A DNA stretch of 64,000 bases from JADFJB01 sp964464595 (GTDB lineage Bacteria; Zhuqueibacterota; JdFR-76; DREG01): NCBI GenBank assembly GCA_964464595.1, contig CAYXGW010000012.1, positions 14,092-78,091 on the forward strand. The letters are read 5' to 3'. Positions 25,780 through 33,538 of the stretch are shown one piece after another. Position 1 is the first letter of the stretch, and every line of letters begins with the position of its first letter. A model generated the notes under the pieces. The model did no database searches. It had not been told where the DNA came from and was given only the letters and a program-made list of their open reading frames with translations. Position numbers and translations under genes: made by a program.

Positions 25780-27330
25780 ATGGCTATTGATCCAAGAATT
25801 GAAAATCTACGCAAATTAAAGGCTCAAGCATTATTAGGGGGTGGACAAAAGAGAATTGAAACTCAACATAAGAAGGGCAAATTAAGTGCGAGAGAGCGGA
25901 TCAACGTGCTCCTGGACGAAAACAGCTTTGAAGAAATTGATATGCTGGTGCGTCACAGCAGCCGTGATTTTGGACTGGATAAACAGCGTTATTTTGGTGA
26001 CGGTGTAATCATCGGTCATGGTACCATCAATGGGAGAAAAATATTCGTTTTTTCCCAGGATTTTACTGTTCTTGGCGGCTCTCTTTCGGAAGCGCACGGC
26101 AAGAAAATTTGCAAATTAATGGACCTGGCCTTAAAAAACGGTGCTCCAATTATTGGCTTGAACGATTCCGGAGGTGCAAGGATTCAGGAAGGTGTGGTGA
26201 GTCTTGGAGCGTATGCGGATATTTTCCTCCGCAATACTTTGGCTTCCGGGGTTATTCCCCAGATTTCAGTGATTTTAGGACCCTGTGCAGGTGGTGCAGT
26301 ATATTCGCCAGCCATTACGGATTTTGTTTGCATGGTGAAAAATAACAGCTACATGTTTGTAACGGGACCAAATGTTGTAAAAACAGTTACACATGAGGAG
26401 GTTTCCTTCGAAGACTTGGGTGGTGCTGAAACTCATGCAACCAAAAGTGGAATAGCTCATTTAATTTCAGAAAATGAAGTTGACTTACTTGAGCGTGTAA
26501 GAGAATTGATGCAATATGTGCCGCAAAATAATCTTGACGATCTAATAACAGAGGAAAATAATGACGATCCGAGTAGAGTTGACGAAACTCTGAATACTAT
26601 AGTTCCTGAAAATTCCAATAAATCGTATGATGTTAAAGAAGTACTATTTCGAGTTTTTGACAACGGTAAATTTTTTGAAATACATGAACATTTTGCCCAA
26701 AATATTGTCGTCGGCTTTGCACATCTCAACGGCTTACCTGTAGGAATTGTTGCAAATCAGCCTGCATTTCTGGCAGGTGTCTTGGATATTGATTCCTCCA
26801 TCAAAGCAGGGAGGTTTGTCCGTTTCTGTGACGCTTTTAATATCCCGATTATCACATTTGTAGATGTGCCTGGATTTTTGCCGGGTACTGACCAGGAATG
26901 GCGGGGAATCATCCGAAATGGGGCAAAATTGTTATATGCTTATTGTGAAGCAACAGTACCAAAAATTACTGTGATTCTTAGAAAAGCCTATGGCGGCGCG
27001 TATGATGTTATGAGTAGTAAACATATCAGGGGAGATGTAAACCTTGCCTGGCCATCTGCAGAAATTGCAGTTATGGGTCCGAAAGGCGCTGTTGAAATCA
27101 TATTTCGGAAAGAGATCGAAGAATCGGAAGATCGAGAAAAGGCAACGGAAAAAATGGCTAGTCAATACCGGGAAAAATTTGCAAATCCTTATATCGCGGC
27201 CGAACGTGGATTTGTCGATGATGTGATTGAACCGTCAGAAACTCGGCCTAAATTAATCAAGGCTCTCGAAATGACCAAAAATAAGGTCGACCAAAATCCA
27301 AGAAAGAAACATGGAAACATTCCTCTTTAG
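25780..27330 (+). CDS. Acyl-CoA (propionyl-CoA) carboxylase, carboxyltransferase subunit
   Basis: 516 residues, crotonase-fold biotin-dependent carboxyltransferase. The frame is open upstream into the preceding gene, but ATG 25780 gives the standard N-terminus MAIDPRIENLRKLKAQALLGGG. N-half oxyanion loop GPCAGGAVYSPA, C-half loop YGGAYDVMSSKHIRGD. Length and motifs fit PccB/MmdA-type subunits. Next to the mutase this argues for propionyl-CoA to methylmalonyl-CoA; the matching biotin carboxylase and carrier are at 28681-30701. A sodium-pump decarboxylase role is less likely because the membrane beta subunit is absent. Confidence 0.92.
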   Translation: MAIDPRIENLRKLKAQALLGGGQKRIETQHKKGKLSARERINVLLDENSFEEIDMLVRHSSRDFGLDKQRYFGDGVIIGHGTINGRKIFVFSQDFTVLGGSLSEAHGKKICKLMDLALKNGAPIIGLNDSGGARIQEGVVSLGAYADIFLRNTLASGVIPQISVILGPCAGGAVYSPAITDFVCMVKNNSYMFVTGPNVVKTVTHEEVSFEDLGGAETHATKSGIAHLISENEVDLLERVRELMQYVPQNNLDDLITEENNDDPSRVDETLNTIVPENSNKSYDVKEVLFRVFDNGKFFEIHEHFAQNIVVGFAHLNGLPVGIVANQPAFLAGVLDIDSSIKAGRFVRFCDAFNIPIITFVDVPGFLPGTDQEWRGIIRNGAKLLYAYCEATVPKITVILRKAYGGAYDVMSSKHIRGDVNLAWPSAEIAVMGPKGAVEIIFRKEIEESEDREKATEKMASQYREKFANPYIAAERGFVDDVIEPSETRPKLIKALEMTKNKVDQNPRKKHGNIPL

Positions 27331-27550
27331 TTATTTTCGGCAATTAGCAATTAACTGTTAGCTATTGGCATTCCGACGCTTAGGGATTGGTAAATTAAAT
27401 CAGAAAAATTAGGACTTATGAATACTTGGAAAGAAACAAGGAGAAAGTGGTAATAGATCAGTCAAATTTTGAACAAAAATGATAAACCATATCATCAGTA
27501 AGCTAAAAGCCAACAGCCAAAAGCTAACAGCAAATGGCTGAATAATTACT
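27328..27550. repeat. MITE-like element with TAATTATTCAGCCATT terminal inverted repeats
   Basis: The left end TAGTTATTTTCGGCAATTAGC and the right end, inverted as TAATTATTCAGCCATTTGC, match, and both continue into GTTAGCTATTGGC-type sequence. About 220 bases, non-coding interior. Same end type as 17437-17607. Confidence 0.7.
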
Positions 27551-27561
27551 CATTTTCACTC

Positions 27562-27747
27562 ATGCCAAAAACAGTAGAATGCCCGGGTTGTGCGATGGAA
27601 GTTGATGCAGTAAGTACTATTTGTCCTTTTTGCCAGTATGAATTTCCTCAAGTCAGACAATCACTTAAATGGGTTGGCTGGTTAATGTTAATTCTACTTA
27701 TCTATCCTGCTTTGTTAATTCTCAAAAAAATATTGTCTCTGTTTTAA
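27562..27747 (+). CDS. Small zinc-ribbon membrane protein
   Basis: 61 residues: a zinc ribbon (CPGCAMEVDAVSTICPFC, two CxxC pairs) then one transmembrane helix (WVGWLMLILLIYPALLILKKIL). Start MPKTVECPGC. Function unknown; such mini-ribbons often tether to membranes or nucleic acids. It stands between two repeats in the gap separating the two halves of the carboxylase operon. Confidence 0.75.
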   Translation: MPKTVECPGCAMEVDAVSTICPFCQYEFPQVRQSLKWVGWLMLILLIYPALLILKKILSLF

Positions 27748-27884
27748 ACAATGTTTTGAAATCTATCTGTGTTTTCATCTTTCATTCTTTTTTCAGTATG
27801 ATTTTAAGATTAATTATCTTGATTTTCTGATTTTGAAGTTGTACAATGCTCATTAAGATAATCAATGAGAGAAAATAAGATAAG

Positions 27885-28229
27885 ATGAGACTATACAAAC
27901 ATCAGGATAATAATATCGTATTAGTCCAGGCTTTGGAAACAAGGGTTGATTCGAATCTTGCACCTGATTTCAAAAAGGAGTTATTGGCTTCAATTGTTCA
28001 GGATTCTCCCAATATCATTATAGATTTGCAGAATGTGGAATACATGGACAGTTCAGGTTTAGGCGCTCTGCTTTTTGGCCATCGGCAAGCCATTCATAAC
28101 AAAGGAATTTTTGTAATCATAAATTTAAAAAAGCAGGTTAAAAAGCTAATTGAGATTGCACAATTAACCCGAGTTTTAAATATTTGTGAATCGGAAAAAC
28201 AAGCCATTCAGATTATAAAAAGGAGCTAA
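27885..28229 (+). CDS. STAS-domain anti-sigma factor antagonist-like protein
   Basis: 114 residues, a single STAS domain. VEYMDSSGLGALLFG contains the phosphorylatable serine position of SpoIIAA/RsbV-type antagonists. The partner anti-sigma kinase and PP2C phosphatase are not in this window. It could act in partner-switching regulation. No link to the surrounding propionate genes is evident. Confidence 0.9.
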   Translation: MRLYKHQDNNIVLVQALETRVDSNLAPDFKKELLASIVQDSPNIIIDLQNVEYMDSSGLGALLFGHRQAIHNKGIFVIINLKKQVKKLIEIAQLTRVLNICESEKQAIQIIKRS

Positions 28230-28230
28230 C

Positions 28231-28631
28231 CATTCAGGTAGATAGGCTGTAGCTTTTTAGGCTGTAGTAGGAACACACACATGCGAGATCATACGAAGCT
28301 TCGAGCTTTTGAGTTAGCCGACGAATTGGCATTGATAATCTATCAAGCAACAAAAGAAGAGCCGCGGTTTCAGTTCCGTCCAATATCGTCGAAGGATGTG
28401 CGAGAGAAAGTCAGGTTGAATATCTTCGTATACTTGAAATCGCTTTTGGATCGTTAAGGAATTACATTATCAGTTTAGCCTAGTCAAACGGCTGGGATAC
28501 TTAATAGAGTATGAAAGAGCGAATATTGACGAGTCGAAAATTGTAGAAACTGAAAGGTTCTTGGGCGCTTTGATTAGAGCAATTCGTAAAACCTAACAAC
28601 CTTATAGCCTACAGTCTAAACACCTGAATAG
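28231..28631. mobile_element. Four-helix-bundle (23S IVP-type) unit with terminal inverted repeats
   Basis: The left end ATTCAGGTAGATAGGCTGTAG (28232-28252) and the inverted right end ATTCAGGTGTTTAGACTGTAG (28630-28610 strand-reversed) match at 17 of 21 positions. They enclose only the decayed IVP-like gene, as if a discrete unit inserted immediately after the STAS gene stop. Confidence 0.6.
28281..28595 (+). pseudogene. Four-helix-bundle protein (23S rRNA intervening-sequence family), broken
   Basis: The N-terminus MRDHTKLRAFELADELAL runs to TKEEPRFQ. The segment normally linking to the second helix is deleted with a frame change, and reading resumes as SNIVEGCARESQVEYL, then RILEIAFGSLRNYIISLA. 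A further two-base shift is needed before KRLGYLIEYERANIDE and FLGALIRAIRKT. The conserved SNIVEG..R...EY.R core identifies the family. At least two lesions make it non-functional. Confidence 0.8.
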
Positions 28632-28680
28632 TAACAAAAAAGTTAAAAAAGATTTTTGAAATAAAAATTTTAGTTTTTAA

Positions 28681-30189
28681 ATGTTAAAAAAAGTTCTTAT
28701 CGCTAACCGGGGAGAAATTGCAGTCCGAATTATCCGAGCATGTCATGAACTTGGAATTGAAGCCGTTGCGATTTATTCAGAACCAGATCGTACAAGCCTT
28801 CATGTTCAACTTGCGGACGAAGCTTACTTAGTTGGACAGGCGCAGTCCTCTGAATCATATCTAAAACAAGATAGAATTTTGAAAATTGCAAAGAAATCGG
28901 GTGTAGATTCCATACACCCCGGCTATGGTTTTTTAGCAGAAAATGCAGAATTTGCCAGAAGTGTTGAACAGGCAGGAATTAAATTCATTGGCCCGAAACC
29001 AAAATCAATTGAGCTGATGGGTGACAAGACAAAGGCTCGTATTCTTGCAAAAGAGTTGGGGGTGCCAACTGTTCCCGGAACCATCGAACCGATAGTTGAT
29101 CTTGAAGCTGCAAATGAAATTGCGAATAATCTCGGATTTCCGGTTTTGTTAAAAGCCGCAGCCGGAGGTGGCGGTAAAGGTATGCGGGTTGTAAATAAAA
29201 AATCCGAATTTATAAGCGCATTTCGAGGATCGCAGAATGAAGCCCGCTCCGCATTTGGAGATGATCGAATTTACCTGGAAAAATATCTTTTAAAGCCAAG
29301 GCACATTGAGTTTCAAATAATGGCCGATAGCCATGGCAACACGATTCATTTGTTGGAAAGGGAATGTTCTATTCAGCGTCGACACCAGAAACTATTGGAA
29401 GAGTCGCCATGCGTAAATTTAACTCCGGAATTGCGGAAAAAAATGGGTGAAGCTGCCATAAAATTGGCAAAGGCTTCTAACTATGAAAATGCCGGTACCA
29501 TTGAGTTTCTAGTCGATGCGGAGTGGAATTATTATTTCCTGGAAATGAACACCAGGCTTCAGGTTGAACACCCGGTAACAGAAGCAATAACGGGAATAGA
29601 CCTGGTAAAAGAGCAGTTAAAAATTACTAATGGCGATAAGTTGGACATTAAACAAAAAAATGTCACGGCCAATGGCCATGCCATTGAGTGTCGAATCTAT
29701 TCAGAAGATCCAAAGAATAATTTCATGCCATCAACTGGTAAAATAGAGTATCTATTCGAGCCTAATGGATTTGGAGTCCGGTGTGATTCCGGAGTCTATA
29801 GCGGTGCTCAAATATACCCTTACTATGATCCTTTGATGTCAAAATTAATTGTCTGGGGGAAGACAAGAAATGATGCAATTGACCGGATGAGGCGAGCTTT
29901 AAAAGAATACCAGGTGTTTGGTGTTGATACCTGTATTCCTTATTTTATTGAACTAATGGATAATGAAAAATTCAAAATGGGTGAAATTACCACACAGTTT
30001 GTCGAGCAGGAAAATATTATGGATTTGAAAGATGGCGATGATGCCATTTATTTCGCCGGTGCAGTTTCGTCATCCTTATTCCATTCAACCAAGCGGGAAA
30101 ATGGCCTAGGGAAGATCAAAAGTTCTACTCAAAATAATGCGGATAATTGGAGAAGAACTGGTCGATTGGAGGGTTTTAAAAAACGATGA
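28681..30189 (+). CDS. accC: Biotin carboxylase subunit (propionyl/acetyl-CoA carboxylase)
   Basis: 502 residues, ATP-grasp biotin carboxylase. N-terminus MLKKVLIANRGEIAVRII, glycine-rich ATP loop AAAGGGGKGMRVV near residue 160, catalytic LERECSIQRRHQKLLEE and MNTRLQVEHPVTE. The last 40 residues beyond the standard AccC end are variable. Its stop overlaps the carrier gene (ATGA). With the carboxyltransferase at 25780 it would carboxylate propionyl-CoA; sharing with acetyl-CoA carboxylase is possible. Confidence 0.95.
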   Translation: MLKKVLIANRGEIAVRIIRACHELGIEAVAIYSEPDRTSLHVQLADEAYLVGQAQSSESYLKQDRILKIAKKSGVDSIHPGYGFLAENAEFARSVEQAGIKFIGPKPKSIELMGDKTKARILAKELGVPTVPGTIEPIVDLEAANEIANNLGFPVLLKAAAGGGGKGMRVVNKKSEFISAFRGSQNEARSAFGDDRIYLEKYLLKPRHIEFQIMADSHGNTIHLLERECSIQRRHQKLLEESPCVNLTPELRKKMGEAAIKLAKASNYENAGTIEFLVDAEWNYYFLEMNTRLQVEHPVTEAITGIDLVKEQLKITNGDKLDIKQKNVTANGHAIECRIYSEDPKNNFMPSTGKIEYLFEPNGFGVRCDSGVYSGAQIYPYYDPLMSKLIVWGKTRNDAIDRMRRALKEYQVFGVDTCIPYFIELMDNEKFKMGEITTQFVEQENIMDLKDGDDAIYFAGAVSSSLFHSTKRENGLGKIKSSTQNNADNWRRTGRLEGFKKR

Positions 30190-30701
30190 AATATCAGGTT
30201 GAAATTGCCGGAAAGCAATACCATTTGAATGTTCAAAATCAAAATTCAACAATACAGTTATTTCATAATGGGAAACCCGTGCAGATTGATTATAAGATGA
30301 TCCATCCTTCAGGTTTGTATTCCCTGGTTTTATCCGGAAAGCAATACAGGGTTTGGGTTGAACAAAATAACGAAAGTAGTTATAAGGTTTCCGTGAATCA
30401 TGAAACCTTGAAAGTTGAGTTGAATGACGAGAGACAATTACTGAAGAAAACAATCGGCAAAGATGAAAGTTCTGATTCCGGAGTAATGATTGTTCGTGCC
30501 CCGATACCAGGACTAGTATTGGATATTGAAGTTGAACTTGATCAAGAAGTAAATAAAGGGGATGGTCTGGTAATCATGGAAGCCATGAAAATGGAAAATG
30601 AAATTAAATCTCCAGGCAAAGGAAAAGTAAGCAAGATCCTTGTGAAAAAAGGGGATGCGATAGACAAAGGTCTGGTATTGATTGAATTAACATCTAATTA
30701 G
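30186..30701 (+). CDS. Biotin carboxyl carrier protein
   Basis: 171 residues. The C-terminal biotinyl domain holds EAMKMENEI, the biotinylated Lys being the K of MKM, and is preceded by VRAPIPGLVLDIEV. The N-terminal 90 residues form a beta-rich region resembling the BT domain of propionyl-CoA carboxylase, which joins carrier and carboxylase. Overlaps accC by four bases. The biotin ligase that would modify it lies two genes downstream. Confidence 0.93.
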   Translation: MKYQVEIAGKQYHLNVQNQNSTIQLFHNGKPVQIDYKMIHPSGLYSLVLSGKQYRVWVEQNNESSYKVSVNHETLKVELNDERQLLKKTIGKDESSDSGVMIVRAPIPGLVLDIEVELDQEVNKGDGLVIMEAMKMENEIKSPGKGKVSKILVKKGDAIDKGLVLIELTSN

Positions 30702-30709
30702 AAAGCAAC

Positions 30710-31090
30710 ATGCCTATCTATGAATTTCGCTGCCGGGACTGCGGTAAACAAATTAGCGTCCTCATGAGGATAAACGATCGATCTGAGAATTTTCATTGTC
30801 CGAGTTGTAACAACACAAACATTATAAAATTGTTATCCAGGTTTGCCTCACCAAAATCAGAAGATGCTCGTTTGGAAAGCCTTGCTGATCCTTCTAAATG
30901 GCGGGGTCTTGATGAGAATGATCCAAAATCTATGATAAATTTAATGAAAAAGATGGGTAAAGAGATGGGAGAAGAAGCAGGAGAAGGTTTTGATCAAATG
31001 ATTGAAGAAGCAGAAGAAGAAGCTTATAAAGGAAGTTCGTCAAAGGGGACTGATGACAATCTTTATACTCCTGGCGAGCTTTCGGGATAA
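30710..31090 (+). CDS. FmdB-family zinc-ribbon protein
   Basis: 126 residues. The N-terminal FmdB-type ribbon begins MPIYEFRCRDCGK and closes with FHCPSCNN. The C-terminal tail is acidic and helical (EEAGEGFDQMIEEAEEEAYKG). Such proteins are thought to be small regulators; function unproven. It lies in the carboxylase operon with its stop overlapping the birA start (TAATG). Confidence 0.85.
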   Translation: MPIYEFRCRDCGKQISVLMRINDRSENFHCPSCNNTNIIKLLSRFASPKSEDARLESLADPSKWRGLDENDPKSMINLMKKMGKEMGEEAGEGFDQMIEEAEEEAYKGSSSKGTDDNLYTPGELSG

Positions 31091-31881
31091 TGGAGAAAAT
31101 CTACTTAAATTCAAAACTCCAATGCATAGGGAAACAGATTTATCATTTCGAATCCGTCACATCAACAAATGACGTATTACTAAAATTAATTCAGAAATCA
31201 AAAACAAGTGATCAAAATAAAATACCAGAAGGCACCATTGTTCTTGCTGAAGAACAAACAGCCGGGCGTGGACGGTTAAACAAGAATTGGCATGCCCCAA
31301 AGGGTAAGGGGCTGTGGTTATCCATCTATTTGACGCCGAGATTTCTTGAGCTTCCAAAAGCCTTCTTGATTACTTTTTGTGCAGCGACGGCAGTAGCCCA
31401 GGTTGTAAAGGATTTCTTTCAATTATTTCCTCAAATAAAATGGCCCAATGATGTTTTATTAAATGGTTCAAAATTTTGCGGGATCCTTTCGGATACTAAA
31501 TCTGATAAAAATTTATTGGCGCAGGCAATACTTGGCATTGGTATCAACGTGAATCAGAATCAGGCTGAATTTGATGAAAAGACAAGTGTGAATGCAACAT
31601 CCTTGCGGATTGAACATGGCGGGGATATTGATAGAATGAAATTATTGCAAAGAATAATAGAAAGATTGGATGCCAATTATACACTATTAAAATCGAAGAG
31701 ATTTGAGGATATGTTGGAAGATTGGAAAAAATTTGCTACATTTTTAGGCCGGCCAGTTACTTTAATCGATGGAAAGATGACAAAAACTGGTATTGCCACA
31801 GGTATTGATGAAAATGGCGGGCTTATATTGAATTGCAATGGAAAAGAACAAATCTTTTATAACGGTAGTTTGGTATTATAG
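31090..31881 (+). CDS. birA: Biotin--[acetyl-CoA-carboxylase] ligase
   Basis: 263 residues. Ligase domain with GRGRLNKNWHAPKGKGLWLS (biotinyl-AMP loop), KWPNDVLLNGSKFCGIL and GIGINVNQ, plus a C-terminal SH3-like cap. No N-terminal helix-turn-helix domain, so it is a class I ligase and not the biotin-operon repressor. Its place next to the carrier gene links modification to substrate. Confidence 0.94.
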   Translation: MEKIYLNSKLQCIGKQIYHFESVTSTNDVLLKLIQKSKTSDQNKIPEGTIVLAEEQTAGRGRLNKNWHAPKGKGLWLSIYLTPRFLELPKAFLITFCAATAVAQVVKDFFQLFPQIKWPNDVLLNGSKFCGILSDTKSDKNLLAQAILGIGINVNQNQAEFDEKTSVNATSLRIEHGGDIDRMKLLQRIIERLDANYTLLKSKRFEDMLEDWKKFATFLGRPVTLIDGKMTKTGIATGIDENGGLILNCNGKEQIFYNGSLVL

Positions 31882-31884
31882 AAT

Positions 31885-32679
31885 ATGGATGATCTCTTAT
31901 TAACCATTGATGTCGGGAATACACACACGGTTTTAGCTGTGTTTAAACATAAGGATTTAATTATTCATTGGCGGTTAAGTACATCCGTTACACGCACGGA
32001 GGATGAAAGCTGGATTGCAGTTAAAATGCTGTGTGACTCCGGCAGAATTCCATTTGAAAATATTAATGATGTAGTTATCACATCGGTAGTTCCTGAAACG
32101 ACACAAGTTTATACTCGCATGGTAGAGAATTATCTGCATTTTTCACCAATCATCATTTCAAGCGATCTTGATTTGGGTATACAAATTCACTACAATGATC
32201 CTCATGCAGTTGGGGCGGATCGTCTTTGCAATGCAATTAGTGGTTTTGAAAAATATGGTGGACCGCTTATCATCGTAGATTTTGGCACTGCAACCACTTT
32301 TGACGTTATCGCAGAAAATGGCGATTATTTGGGAGGCATAATCGCTCCCGGCGTTGAAACTTCCGCAATGGATTTATGGAGGCGTGCGGCAAAATTATTT
32401 GAAGTCGAGCTAAGTTTTCCTGAAAAAATTCTTGGCACAAATACCGAAACCAGTATGCAGTCAGGCATCATGTATGGTGCGGTTGAAATGGTGAATGGTC
32501 TGGCCAGGAGATTGTCTGAAGAACTTAAGTCAGATAAAGAAGTACAGGTCATTTCTACGGGTGGATTAGCCGCAGTCATTTTGCAGAAAGAAACCGTAAT
32601 CAAACAAAACGAGCCAAATTTGACTCTAGATGGTATGCGGATAATTTATGAGAGACTTAAGTCAAAATCTGAAATTTAG
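31885..32679 (+). CDS. coaX: Type III pantothenate kinase
   Basis: 264 residues, ASKHA fold. DVGNTHTVLAVF (phosphate 1), GADRLCNAI (pantothenate/ATP) and IVDFGTATTFDV (phosphate 2) are the CoaX motifs; VISTGGLA is the adenosine loop. First step of CoA synthesis. Starts three bases after birA, the common birA-coaX pair. Confidence 0.95.
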   Translation: MDDLLLTIDVGNTHTVLAVFKHKDLIIHWRLSTSVTRTEDESWIAVKMLCDSGRIPFENINDVVITSVVPETTQVYTRMVENYLHFSPIIISSDLDLGIQIHYNDPHAVGADRLCNAISGFEKYGGPLIIVDFGTATTFDVIAENGDYLGGIIAPGVETSAMDLWRRAAKLFEVELSFPEKILGTNTETSMQSGIMYGAVEMVNGLARRLSEELKSDKEVQVISTGGLAAVILQKETVIKQNEPNLTLDGMRIIYERLKSKSEI

Positions 32680-32730
32680 ATTAACTTGGATAATTCATGA
32701 ATTATAGTTTTAGCCTTGAAGTTTCCAAAG

Positions 32731-32883
32731 TTGTCATCCCGTCACGCAGGATGCTACAGAGCGTCGTTCACGAATGCTTTCAGGCTGCGTCCGAGAACCC
32801 CAAAATGTCACCCCCGAGTGCTTTTATCGGGGGTCTATGGGCTTGTGTACAAGATTCCCGATAGGAGCATTCGGGAATGACAG
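32731..32883. repeat. MITE-like palindrome with TGTCATCCCG / CGGGAATGACA ends
   Basis: The ends TTGTCATCCCG and CGGGAATGACA pair. Inner hairpins CCCCGAGTGCTTTTATCGGGG and TCCCGATAGGAGCATTCGGGA are both visible. About 150 bases, between coaX and the next gene; no coding content in this gap. Confidence 0.75.
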
Positions 32884-32978
32884 TTTCATAAACCGGTGAA
32901 AAAGTTCATGAATAGTCCAGGTTAACTAGAATAGTTTAAAACCATCTTAAAGAATATTAAAATCCGGATAGGGACTTT

Positions 32979-33536
32979 TTGAAAAAATCAAATCACAAAT
33001 CCAATATCGTGATTGAAAAATTAGCACAAATCCTTTCGGGATATTATGATGTTCAAAAAGATATTTTTATTAACGGTCGAAAAAGTGAGTTACTTGCGCA
33101 ATCCAAGCAAAAACTCCAACATTATGCCATAAGTAAAAAATTGATAGTCGATGAATCTCAATTAAACGACTACCTGGTCATTCAAAGTGAAACTTCAGCC
33201 CCAACGCAAGAACTTTTGAGTACTCATTTTTCCTGGTTAGAAGAGTGGGCTAAAACAAAAACTTCATCTGAGGAACGCCACATGAGATCGAGATTTGTCC
33301 TGGTTCTATTGTTGGAAGAAAAATGGATTCCTTTGAATTTTGAACGGATAGTGAAGAAGTATTCTAAATCCTATTGGTTGAAATTTGGAATTAATGGATG
33401 GTATGAAACCATGATGATCTGTTATCACCTCCCAACTGATTCTATTTACTCAAATCGAAGAAGTAAAGATTTCTTAAGTCTACTGGAAAAAATATCGGAA
33501 TTTGATAAGTCTGAATTAACCAAACAGGAGATTTGA
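32979..33536 (+). CDS. Hypothetical protein upstream of cstA
   Basis: 185 residues, TTG start, no signal or membrane segment. Mostly helical, with a cluster LLSTHFSWLEEWAKTKTSSEERHMRSRFVLVLL and a C-terminal WLKFGINGWYETMMICYHLP. No family recognised. The stop lies two bases before the cstA ATG, with cstA's ribosome site (AGGAG) inside this gene, so translation of cstA is probably coupled to it. Confidence 0.6.
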   Translation: MKKSNHKSNIVIEKLAQILSGYYDVQKDIFINGRKSELLAQSKQKLQHYAISKKLIVDESQLNDYLVIQSETSAPTQELLSTHFSWLEEWAKTKTSSEERHMRSRFVLVLLLEEKWIPLNFERIVKKYSKSYWLKFGINGWYETMMICYHLPTDSIYSNRRSKDFLSLLEKISEFDKSELTKQEI

Positions 33537-33538
33537 TT

